DNA of 36,556 bases from an uncultured Verrucomicrobia subdivision 3 bacterium (GTDB lineage Bacteria; Verrucomicrobiota; Verrucomicrobiia; Limisphaerales; UBA8199). Of this stretch, positions 1 to 7,898 are shown in pieces. The notes under the pieces were generated by a model. The model saw nothing but the letters and a program-made list of their open reading frames with translations. It did no database searches and was not told where the DNA came from. The DNA lies in contig CAIWMU010000257.1 in assembly GCA_903913865.1 (NCBI GenBank), positions 1 to 36,556 on the forward strand, read 5' to 3'. Both the position numbers and the translations under genes were made by a program. Numbering within the stretch: position 1 is the first letter of the stretch; each line of letters starts with the position of its first letter.

Positions 1-110
1 CCGCGGCGTTACCCCGGGTATGGGTGGGAAGTGCTCCCCAACCCCGAAGGGGGTTGTGCCGAGGGACCGAAACGGGTGCCCCAACCGGGTTTGGAGTCAT
101 CATGATTCCG
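1..110 (+). repeat. Family A dispersed repeat, copy cut by window edge
   Basis: The stretch beginning gcggcgttaccccgggtatg recurs almost unchanged at 639-720, with only a few substitutions and small length differences. It is the right-hand part of the element seen whole near 580-735. The same family appears inverted inside each 278-bp unit at 4825-5658. Short reading frames cross it, but they are repeat translations without a credible start or domain. Confidence 0.7.
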
Positions 111-214
111 GGCGACCGTTTTGGAACCGACACTTCATCCCATCAAAGGAACCCGATCCCATTCCGCCCTTGTTTCTCGCACCCCCGGCGGGCACCAAAC
201 CGCTCAAAACCGGG

Positions 215-345
215 AACCGGGAAATACATCTCGCGCGAAGACGCCAAGGCGCGAAGAAGAGACAGGATTCGGGTGCTTGGCGTCCCGGCGTCTATGTGCG
301 ATGAGCTCCGTTCGGTGCATATGGTCTTTCCCTCCGCGTGATGCA
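215..345 (+). repeat. Family B palindromic dispersed repeat, copy 1
   Basis: The element has a left arm around gaagacgccaaggcgcgaag, a short spacer, and a right arm around cttggcgtcccggcgtct, so it can fold as an imperfect hairpin. Bases 237-339 match 5764-5866 with three mismatches in 103 bp in the same orientation. No transposase or target-site duplication was seen. A MITE- or REP-like nature is inferred from the fold and copy number. Confidence 0.75.
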
Positions 346-356
346 TTCGCTTCCGT

Positions 357-455
357 GGGACCCGGAAATACATCTCGCGCTGAGACGCTGAGAAAAAGGA
401 TTCGGGCTCTCCGCGCCTCGGCGTCTCTGCGCGATACATTCCCTTCGGTGAGGGT
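357..455 (+). repeat. Family B repeat, diverged copy
   Basis: This is a shorter and more diverged version of the neighbouring element. It has tctcgcgctgagacgctgag as the left arm and ctcggcgtctctgcgcgata as the right arm, and it again begins with gggacccggaaa. It resembles the gacgcNgag-type short repeats known from many bacterial intergenic regions. Between here and 580 there is only a 7-bp inverted repeat (532-538 with 544-550) and no gene. Confidence 0.55.
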
Positions 456-579
456 GGCATTTAGGGGGATCGTTTTTCCGGGGTGGCCGCAGCAATGCAC
501 TTCGTAAATCCTTGTGGTTAAATGGTTTCACGTCGTTTACAACAAACGACTTCCCGTCGTGATACGCTGACTCGGCCCC

Positions 580-735
580 CATCCCCGTCCGGGAATCCCA
601 AGGGGATTCTGCCATAAAGCCCGGGGTTACGCCGTCTGCGGCGTTACCCCGGGTATGGGTGGGAAGTGCTCCCCAACCCCGAAGAGGGTTGTGCCGAGGG
701 ATCGAACGGGTGCCCCAATCCAGCATGTCGTCATT
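580..735 (+). repeat. Family A repeat with 15-bp inverted core
   Basis: A hairpin is visible at 620-653: a left arm of 15 bases from cccggggtt, a 4-base loop (tctg), and a right arm ending ttaccccggg, with one mismatch. A smaller inverted repeat, gaatccc / gggattc, lies near 590-608. The right-hand part duplicates 1-110, and the reverse complement recurs in the array at 4825-5658. No coding function is supported. Confidence 0.65.
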
Positions 736-983
736 TGGGTTATTGGCCATCCCCCTGGTGGTTGACCGTTCCCCAGCTTGGGACTGCCTTTGGCACCGTC
801 CAGGATGCTGTCCATCAACGCGAACCATCACGTGACCGCCCCCATGGATGCACACTCGGAGCCATTCGACAGACCATTGCTGCATTTCCGTGAGAATTTG
901 TGCCAAACCACAATCGATCTTGACACCATTCTATGTTCCTGCTTGAGTTGTGGCGTTCGAAGGATGAATTATCGAATGAAATA

Positions 984-1036
984 CAGCTCAACAGCTCAAC
1001 AGCTCAACAGCTCAACAGCTCAACAGCTCAACAGCT
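984..1036 (+). repeat. 8-bp tandem microsatellite (cagctcaa)n
   Basis: Six perfect copies of cagctcaa run from 984 to 1031, followed by a partial copy to 1036. The array ends 137 bases before the ATG of the LamG-repeat gene and lies in non-coding DNA. Copy number could change by strand slippage and alter spacing in the upstream region; that effect is inference. Confidence 0.9.
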
Positions 1037-1173
1037 GAGTCAAGGTCCCTTTCCCGAAGCCCCCTTGCTGCGGGGTCTCTCCAATTCCGAACCTGCCATC
1101 CCACCGGCCATCAGCCGATACCCAAGCGCCTTTCTCCTCAAGCCCTCCAAGTGATCCTCAAACAGCAAATCAA

Positions 1174-4100
1174 ATGAAAAGTCTAAAACGTATCCTAACG
1201 CTCGTTCTGCTAACCCTAACACTAACAACCGCAACCGCGCAAAGTTGGATAACAAACGGCCTTGTGGCCTATTACCCGTTCAATGGCAGCGCAACTGACG
1301 CGACTGGACGCGGGAATGATGGAACCGCTTTTAATGTCGTGCAGACAACCAACCGCTATGGTGATCCAAATAGCGCCTTCAAATTCAACGGTGTTCAAGA
1401 CCCAGGAGGTTCACAAGTGATTGTTTCAAATTCGGTCTTCAACATAGGACAGCCTGAATATACCATACACTTTTGGTTCAAGCCGGATAACACCACACAG
1501 GACACCCGCTGTATGTTTAACACCATCCCACATACTGGAATTAGTATCAATTTCAATGTCAACAACACGTCCTATCTCAATTACTTCATCGGCCCAGCCA
1601 ACGCCTATTGGACATCCTCATACCGCCATGGACCCAAGCATGATTATGTCGCAGGGCAGTGGTACGCAAGCACCATGACTAAATCAGGAACCACCTACAG
1701 TTTTTACGTGGATGGGCAGTTGGAAGACAGCATCGTCATAGCCGCCGCTGCAAACTACAATTACGATGTGCAGTTCAGGCTCAGTGGAATCGACACGGTC
1801 AACCAGATCTTCGCGGGTGATCTGGATGATGTGCGGATCTACAGCCGATCCCTCTCCGCGAGCGAGGTTTTGCAACTGTTCCAATACAATGAGGGTTTGT
1901 TGGCCCCGACGATCACCGCGCACCCACAGGGTGTATCGACTACCGCAGGCGGCGAAGCCACCTTCAGCGTCACCGCTTCCGGAGCCGCTCCTCTCTCCTA
2001 CCAATGGCGCAAAGACGCTCTTACCCTACCCGGTGCTACCGGTTCATCCCTCACATTCACCAACGTGCAACCGCCGCGCATCGGTGACTATACGGTGGTC
2101 ATCACAAACGCATCCGGCAGCGTGACTAGCAGCGTGGCGAGTTTGAGCATTCCCGACGTCGATTCGGCGATCTGGAAGAACCTTGTGGCCTATTATCCGT
2201 TTAATGGGAACGCAAACGATGCGAGCGGCAACCGAAATAATGGGACTGTCACCGGTCCGGTTTTGGCTCCTGATAGATTCGGTACGCCAGACAGTGCCTA
2301 CCTTCTCAACGGCACCAGTGGTTATATTGTCGTTCCAAACGCCCCAGCGAATAATTTGTCACCGGAGTTTACTATCAGCTTTTGGATGAAACCAAATCCC
2401 GGCTATGGAACCCCTTTTTGGGGCAACATTCCGATTGTTTGTAAATGGGGTGACGGAGGGGTAGGGTTGGCCTCCTACTCAGTCGGCGTTACTTCATCGG
2501 GGAAACTGTTCCTGGCAACGTGTGACCCAACAACAACGACACAGGTAGATGACACTTCGGTCACAACGACAGGAGTCTGGCATCAGGTGCAACTCGTCAG
2601 GGACGGAACTGGTTTCCATCTCTACAGGGATAACACCTTGCTGTTTTCTACAAACACCTTAGTGCAACCACAACCGTCGGTGTATAATTTGAACTTCGGC
2701 GGGGGAGACGTGAACGACCAAGCGTACTATGGAGGATCATTAGATGACGTTCGCATTTACAACCGGGCCTTGTCGTCCGCCGAAGTCGCCCGACTCTATG
2801 CAAGCGAGGCACCGGCACCCCCCGCCATCACTCAGCAACCAGCTGGGCGGGTCGCTAATCAGGGAGATTCCGTAACATTTGAAGTCAGGGCGAACAGCAC
2901 TCTTACACTTACCTACCAGTGGCAGAAAGACGGTCTGACCCTGCCCGGTGCTACCGGTTCATCCCTCACATTCACCAACGTGCAACCGCCGCGCATCGGT
3001 GACTACACGGTGGTCATCACAAACGCATCCGGCAGCGTGACTAGCAGCGTGGCGAGTTTAAGCATCTCCAACATCAATTCGGCCCTCTGGAAGAACCTTG
3101 TGGCCTATTATCCGTTCAATGGGAATGCGAACGATGAGAGTGATAATCGGAACAGTGGTGCCATTCATGGTGCTACATTGGTCAGTGACCGCTTTGGAGG
3201 CCAGGGTCTGGCGATGGAGTTCGACGGTGTCAGCCATTACATTTCTGCCCCTCACCAGCCATACCTCAACTTCCCGTCCGGCGACTTCACAGTATCCTTC
3301 TGGGCCGCGTTGAATGACCTCTCTCGTGTACAATACTTGATTGGCAAGGACATGGGTCAGGGAATTCAAAACAAGTGGATTGTGACCTATATGTCCCCTG
3401 TGGGGTTTGGCTTGTTTATTAATGGTCCGGGGGTGGCTTTCGCGGATTTGAAGCCGCAGGTAAACACCTGGCACCAGTTTGTATTTCGGAAGAGCGGCTC
3501 GGACTATTCATTCTGCTTCGATGGGTCCTTGGCCTCAAGCGGGCCGGGGGCAAGCAGCCTGAGACCGGATAACACAGCACCTTTGACGATCGGATGGGCC
3601 GAAGGCCCTGCGTTTTTTGGGGGGAAAATGGACGACATCCGCATCTATGGCCGCGCCCTATCCTCCGATGAAGTCTCACAACTCTACACGAGCGAGGCCC
3701 CCACAGCCCCATCGATCACCCGCCAACCTGTCAGCCAAGTCACCAATCAGGGAGGCGTGGTGGCTTTCGATGTGGGAGCCGCAAGCAATGGAGTTCTGAC
3801 CTACCAATGGCGCAAAAACGGTGGCGATCTCGTGGGAGCAACAGACTCGATCCTCACCCTGTCGAGTGTTCAGCCCTCCGACGCAGGGAATTACACGGTC
3901 GTTGTTGGCGCGGGCGGACAGACTGTCACCAGTGCTGTGGCCCGGTTGGATGTCATTCATAGGGCAACTGCCACGCCCATCGTTAACTTCGGCTTTGTGG
4001 TGGGTGGTACCGTTTTAGGCGGCGGGTTTGGCTATACCAACACGCCTCTGGTCCACATCGTCGGTGGTGGTGGGAGTGGGGCCGTGGCCACGGCGATCGT

Positions 4101-4842
4101 GAGCAACGGGGTTGTGACGGGGATCCGGATGTTGAACGCCGGGTTCGACTATACCAGCACACCGCTGATGATCATTCAGCCGCCGTTCATTCCGTCCCCA
4201 AGTCTGGCGGTCTCCCCCATGACAGAATTGACCTCCGCCGAACTGGCGCAGGGGGGCAACTACCAACTGCAGCGCAAGATGGTTTGGTTCTGGACGAACG
4301 AGATGCCCAGCTTCCAGGCCACATCATCCTCCATCACCCAACTGGTGGCGGGGATTGCCGGGACGGCGACTTACCGTCTGGTCCTCTCTCCGACCCCGTC
4401 GCAGGCCTTTGCGACGCCGGAGATGGTGCATGGGTTTGTGGTTGGGGTGACAATCAATGCCGGTGGATCCGGCTATGTGACCACTCCCCGGGTGGTGATC
4501 TACGGCGGAGGCGGAACGAACGCGACTGCGGTGGCCAGCCTGACGGGTGGGGTGGTGACCGGGATTGCGATTACCAGCGCGGGAATAGGTTACACCAGTG
4601 CGCCTTCCATCCGGATCGATCCCCCACCGGCGGCATCGGTGACCCCGCAGCAGACCCAGGTGCTCCGGTTGAAATCGGCGAATCTCTCTCCATACGACAC
4701 CTACCGGTTTGAAGCCACCCCGGCTGTGGGCAGCGGTTGGCAGGCGATCGGGAGTGCGGTGGTGCCGACCGAATCGACGAACACGACAGATGTAACGGTG
4801 ACAAACAGCGCAGGGTTCCTGCGTCTCAAATACGTGCCGTGA
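1174..4842 (+). CDS. Secreted multidomain LamG/Ig-like repeat protein
   Basis: This is a 1222-aa secreted protein with a clear signal peptide (KR near the start, a leucine/threonine-rich core, cleavage near ATAQS at about residue 23). Three LamG/concanavalin-like modules are visible at about 28-235, 334-545 and 634-840. Each opens with VAYYPFNG and closes with a DDVRIY/DDIRIYxRxLS motif. Each is followed by an Ig-like module (about 243-326, 548-632, 845-925) with YQWRK/YQWQK and G(D/N)YTVV motifs. The C-terminal part carries two glycine-rich repeats (about 935-1008 and 1084-1149). No catalytic residues are recognised, and a role in carbohydrate binding or surface adhesion is inferred. No Shine-Dalgarno sequence is evident, and the start is set by the signal peptide. 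The first LamG part looks AT-richer than the neighbouring genes. No LPxTG motif or typical sorting domain was seen at the C-terminus. Confidence 0.9.
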   Translation: MKSLKRILTLVLLTLTLTTATAQSWITNGLVAYYPFNGSATDATGRGNDGTAFNVVQTTNRYGDPNSAFKFNGVQDPGGSQVIVSNSVFNIGQPEYTIHFWFKPDNTTQDTRCMFNTIPHTGISINFNVNNTSYLNYFIGPANAYWTSSYRHGPKHDYVAGQWYASTMTKSGTTYSFYVDGQLEDSIVIAAAANYNYDVQFRLSGIDTVNQIFAGDLDDVRIYSRSLSASEVLQLFQYNEGLLAPTITAHPQGVSTTAGGEATFSVTASGAAPLSYQWRKDALTLPGATGSSLTFTNVQPPRIGDYTVVITNASGSVTSSVASLSIPDVDSAIWKNLVAYYPFNGNANDASGNRNNGTVTGPVLAPDRFGTPDSAYLLNGTSGYIVVPNAPANNLSPEFTISFWMKPNPGYGTPFWGNIPIVCKWGDGGVGLASYSVGVTSSGKLFLATCDPTTTTQVDDTSVTTTGVWHQVQLVRDGTGFHLYRDNTLLFSTNTLVQPQPSVYNLNFGGGDVNDQAYYGGSLDDVRIYNRALSSAEVARLYASEAPAPPAITQQPAGRVANQGDSVTFEVRANSTLTLTYQWQKDGLTLPGATGSSLTFTNVQPPRIGDYTVVITNASGSVTSSVASLSISNINSALWKNLVAYYPFNGNANDESDNRNSGAIHGATLVSDRFGGQGLAMEFDGVSHYISAPHQPYLNFPSGDFTVSFWAALNDLSRVQYLIGKDMGQGIQNKWIVTYMSPVGFGLFINGPGVAFADLKPQVNTWHQFVFRKSGSDYSFCFDGSLASSGPGASSLRPDNTAPLTIGWAEGPAFFGGKMDDIRIYGRALSSDEVSQLYTSEAPTAPSITRQPVSQVTNQGGVVAFDVGAASNGVLTYQWRKNGGDLVGATDSILTLSSVQPSDAGNYTVVVGAGGQTVTSAVARLDVIHRATATPIVNFGFVVGGTVLGGGFGYTNTPLVHIVGGGGSGAVATAIVSNGVVTGIRMLNAGFDYTSTPLMIIQPPFIPSPSLAVSPMTELTSAELAQGGNYQLQRKMVWFWTNEMPSFQATSSSITQLVAGIAGTATYRLVLSPTPSQAFATPEMVHGFVVGVTINAGGSGYVTTPRVVIYGGGGTNATAVASLTGGVVTGIAITSAGIGYTSAPSIRIDPPPAASVTPQQTQVLRLKSANLSPYDTYRFEATPAVGSGWQAIGSAVVPTESTNTTDVTVTNSAGFLRLKYVP
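2029..2144 (+). repeat. Intragenic Ig-module duplication, copy 1
   Basis: These 116 bases encode most of the first Ig-like module. They match 2944-3059 with a single silent t/c difference, while the flanking LamG modules have diverged widely. This points to recent duplication or gene conversion inside the gene. Confidence 0.9.
2944..3059 (+). repeat. Intragenic Ig-module duplication, copy 2
   Basis: This is the partner of the block at 2029-2144. It is followed by a second stretch of strong similarity (tggaagaaccttgtggccta at 2173 and 3089) that opens the next LamG module. The repeated unit is therefore one LamG-plus-Ig module of about 0.9 kb. Confidence 0.9.
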
Positions 4843-5658
4843 TGTTCGCGGGGTGTTGTGCCAAGCCGGAACGACGGCACAACCCCTTTCGGGGTAGGGA
4901 ACGTGATGCGACCAGGACCCGGGGTAGTGCGGCGACCCGCACAACCCCGGGCTTTATGGCACAACCTCGTTGAGGTTGGGAAGGGGACATGCGTTGTTGG
5001 ACGGGGGTTGGCCGGTTTGCCGCTGGGACCTGTAAAAAATCTCACGCGAAGACGCCAAGGCGCGAAGAAGAGACAGGATTCGGGTGCTTGGCGTCCGGGT
5101 GGCTCAAATACGTGCCGTGATGTTCGCGGGGTGTTGAGCCAAGCCGGAACGACGGCACAACCCCTTTCGGGGTAGGGAACGTGATGTGGCCAGGACCCGG
5201 GGTAGTGCGGCGATCCGCACAACCCCGGGCTTTATGGCACAACCTCGTTGAGGTTGGGAAGGGGACATGCGTTGTTGGACGGGGGTTGGCCGGTTTACCG
5301 CTGGGACCCGGAAAAAGTCTCACGCGAAGACGCCAAGACGCGAAGAAGAGCCAGGATTCGGGTGCTTGGCGTCCCGGTGGCTCAAATACGTGCCGTGACG
5401 TTCGCGGGGTGTTGAGCCAAGCCGGAACGACGGCACAACCCCTTTCGGGGTAGGGAGCGCGATGTGGCCAGGACCCGGGGTAGTGCGGCGACCCGCACAA
5501 CCCCGGGCTTTATGGCACAACCTCGTTGAGGTTGGGAAGGGGACATGCGTTGTTGGACGGGGGTTGGTCGTTTTACCGCTGGGACCCGGGAAAAGTCTCA
5601 CGCGAAGACGCCAAGGCGCGAAGAAGAGACAGGATTCGGGTGCTTGGCGTCCGGGCGT
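4825..5658 (+). repeat. Three tandem 278-bp repeats that include the gene's 3' end
   Basis: Units start at 4825, 5103 and 5381, each with ctcaaatacgtgccgtga. In the first unit these bases are the last codons and stop of the LamG-repeat gene (Leu-Lys-Tyr-Val-Pro-stop). Each unit then holds an inverted family A element, including gttgtgcc/ggcacaac and acccctttcggggt hairpins, followed by the left half of a family B element. The units differ by only a few bases. The hairpins just after the stop codon could act as transcription terminators, though no long T-run follows. The whole interval to 5966 has no credible gene. Confidence 0.9.
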
Positions 5659-5900
5659 CTGTGCGCGATAAAATAGGTTCGGTGCGCATGGTCTTTCCCT
5701 CCGCGTTCTCTGCGTCTCTGCGCGATGCATTCCCTTCCGTGGGACCCGGAAAAAGTTTCACGCGAAGACGCCAAGGCGCGAAGAAGAGACAGGATTCGGG
5801 TGCTTGGCGTCCCGGCGTCTGTGCGCGATAAGCTCCGTTCGGTGCATATGGTCTTTCCCTCCGCGTTCTCTGCGTCTCTGCGCGATGCATTCCCTTCCGT
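5581..5900 (+). repeat. Two tandem 160-bp family B units
   Basis: Unit starts gggacccgg occur at 5581 and 5741, and both units end at cccttccgt. Each contains a full family B palindrome plus a tail with tctgcgtctctgcgcgatgc. The first unit overlaps the end of the third 278-bp unit, so the arrays are nested. Bases 5764-5866 nearly duplicate 237-339 upstream of the LamG gene. Confidence 0.85.
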
Positions 5901-5966
5901 GTGAGGTTGCCCCTCTTTCACGCTCGCTAAAAGGGCCGGGCTGTTGCACGTTCTGCAGGGAGAGTC

Positions 5967-7895
5967 ATGAGCGACCTGCAAATCATCCAGACAGCGCTCT
6001 CGGAGACCGCCGACCGATGCCGGTGGGTGGCCGGGAACCGGCAACTCTGGCGCGGCATGCGGGCGGGAGCAGTTCTTGCCTTGATCCTGCTGCTGGCCTG
6101 GAAGATTTTCCCTTTTGATTTTCGCATCGTGGTGGCGTTTTCCATGGCACCCATCGCCGGGGCGGTGGGTGGATTTCTTCTGGGCTGGTTTCGCAAGCCC
6201 ACACTCCAGAGCGTGGCCCGGTGGGTGGATGCCCGGCTGGACACACGCGAGACACTGGGGACCGCCCTGGAATGGGCCTCGAAACCGCAGTCTGATCCCT
6301 GGCAGAACCTGGTTCTTGCGGATGCCGTGGTTACGGTGAAGGCCATCGATCGGCATCAACTGCTGCCCCTGCAACTGACCCGCGAGGCCCGCTGGAGTCT
6401 GGGCCTGCTGGTGTTGATCTTCTGTCTGGCCTGGGTGCCGGAGCACCGGAGTGCCCTGGATGAGGGATTGGCGCGGGAGGAGCGGAACATCCGGGAGGCG
6501 GGCACGCAGTTGCGCGAAATCGCCCGGCGCAGCCTTGAGCAACGGCAGCCGATTTCCCCCGGGACACGCGAGGCGCTCGAGGGGATGCAGGAACTGGGGC
6601 TGGAGCTGGAACGGAAAACCCTTACCCGGGATGAAGCCCTGAAGGATCTGGCGCAAAACCGGGACCGGCTCAAGAATCAGGTGGAGGAGTTGGCAAAAAC
6701 ACCCATGGATCAAAACCTCCAACGGGCGGCGCGTGAGGGTGGTCAGGCGGGGTTGAATCCTGAGAATCTCCGGAGCCGCATGGAGGCACTCAAAAAGAGC
6801 CTGGGAACGGCGGCCACGCCGGAACAGCTTGCAAAGCTCGAAAAACAGCTCGAAAAGATCCGGGATGCCGCGCAGGCGGCGCAAAACACCAAGGGGGCTG
6901 CCGCCGCAACCGCCCGGCAGGAGATGGCTGGTGCACTTGGAGCACTGGAACAGGAGGCGCGGGATCTGGGTCTGAGCCTGCCCCAACTGGACGCCGCAAT
7001 GGCGGCCCTCGCAGCGAATGACCCATCCCGGATGCTGCAGGAGATGCAGAAGGCATTGACCGATCTCGACAAACTGCGGGAGACGGCCAAAGCGATCGAA
7101 CAGATGCAGGGGCAGATGGAGCAGTTGGGCAAAAACCTGGCTGAACAACTCGGCAAGGGCCAGATGGAGGCGGCCCAAGCCACCCTGCGCAAAATGGTGC
7201 GGGAATTGAAAGGCCAGCGCCTCAACCCGGAACAGGTCAGAGAGATGCTGCAGGAGTTGGAGAAGGCCCTCGAACCGGCCTCCAAATACGGCGATGTCCC
7301 GGAGGACCTGAAAAAGGCACTGGCCCGGATCAAAGCCGGGCAGAATTCGGGCGCAGGGGAATCGCTTCAGGCCGCAGCGGACAAGCTCGCCAAAATGTCG
7401 GAACAACTCGGGGATGCGCAGCAGATGCTGGCGGCACTGGAGAGCCTGAACCAGGCCTCGGCGGCCATTGGCTCGGGTCAGGGCTGGAGGGTTGCGAAGG
7501 GTGGCAAGCCCTCCACCGACCCGACCCGCCAACCGGGTGGAGGGGTGGGGACATGGGCTGCCGATGGGCTGACGGAGGAGGCGGAACAGACTGAGCCGTG
7601 GGACAACATGGACCTGAGCCGCCCCGGGATGAAGGCCCGGGGACTCTCGGACCGTGGCGAGGGATCCACGCCGGAGGGAATGAAACCGGATCGCGTTAAG
7701 GGAACTTTTTCGCCCGGGGCACCGATGCCGGGCATCACCTTGAAAGGTGTGAGCATCCGGGGCCAAAGCCGCGTGGCGCTGCAGGAGGCGGCAGTGGCGG
7801 CCCAGTCAGAAGCGCAAAGTGCGGTCACCCAGGACAAGGTGCCGCAGGCCTACCAGGGCACGGTGCGCCAGTATTTCGACGACATCAAAAAATAA
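5967..7895 (+). CDS. Membrane-anchored coiled-coil protein, DUF4175-like
   Basis: This 642-aa protein heads the operon. Hydrophobic segments lie at about 31-48, 53-75 and 143-157, preceding a long Glu/Gln/Ala/Leu-rich region (about 165-500) that looks like an extended coiled coil. The motif VARWVDARLDTRETLGTALE (about 83-102) resembles the N-terminal part of DUF4175-type proteins found beside VWA genes. The rest is low-complexity helical sequence with a Gly/Pro-rich stretch at about 505-590. The ATG is preceded by a good Shine-Dalgarno (gggagag), which fixes the start. The stop lies 3 bp before the MoxR gene. It is probably a membrane scaffold of the MoxR/VWA system; no enzyme motif is visible. 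The family assignment is tentative. Confidence 0.85.
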   Translation: MSDLQIIQTALSETADRCRWVAGNRQLWRGMRAGAVLALILLLAWKIFPFDFRIVVAFSMAPIAGAVGGFLLGWFRKPTLQSVARWVDARLDTRETLGTALEWASKPQSDPWQNLVLADAVVTVKAIDRHQLLPLQLTREARWSLGLLVLIFCLAWVPEHRSALDEGLAREERNIREAGTQLREIARRSLEQRQPISPGTREALEGMQELGLELERKTLTRDEALKDLAQNRDRLKNQVEELAKTPMDQNLQRAAREGGQAGLNPENLRSRMEALKKSLGTAATPEQLAKLEKQLEKIRDAAQAAQNTKGAAAATARQEMAGALGALEQEARDLGLSLPQLDAAMAALAANDPSRMLQEMQKALTDLDKLRETAKAIEQMQGQMEQLGKNLAEQLGKGQMEAAQATLRKMVRELKGQRLNPEQVREMLQELEKALEPASKYGDVPEDLKKALARIKAGQNSGAGESLQAAADKLAKMSEQLGDAQQMLAALESLNQASAAIGSGQGWRVAKGGKPSTDPTRQPGGGVGTWAADGLTEEAEQTEPWDNMDLSRPGMKARGLSDRGEGSTPEGMKPDRVKGTFSPGAPMPGITLKGVSIRGQSRVALQEAAVAAQSEAQSAVTQDKVPQAYQGTVRQYFDDIKK

Positions 7896-7898
7896 CCC

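Noticed and set aside
20-507. Several short frames across the first repeat block
   Set aside because: They are translations of family A and B repeats, recur in other frames at other copies, and have no conserved start.
4825-5900. Possible CRISPR array
   Set aside because: Units are 278 and 160 bp, spacers are not unique, and no cas gene is present. It is a tandem repeat of dispersed elements.
5598-7766. Long open frame (722 codons) on the minus strand
   Set aside because: It is antisense to the coiled-coil membrane protein gene, low in complexity, without a domain, and explained by high GC with few stops on the opposite strand.
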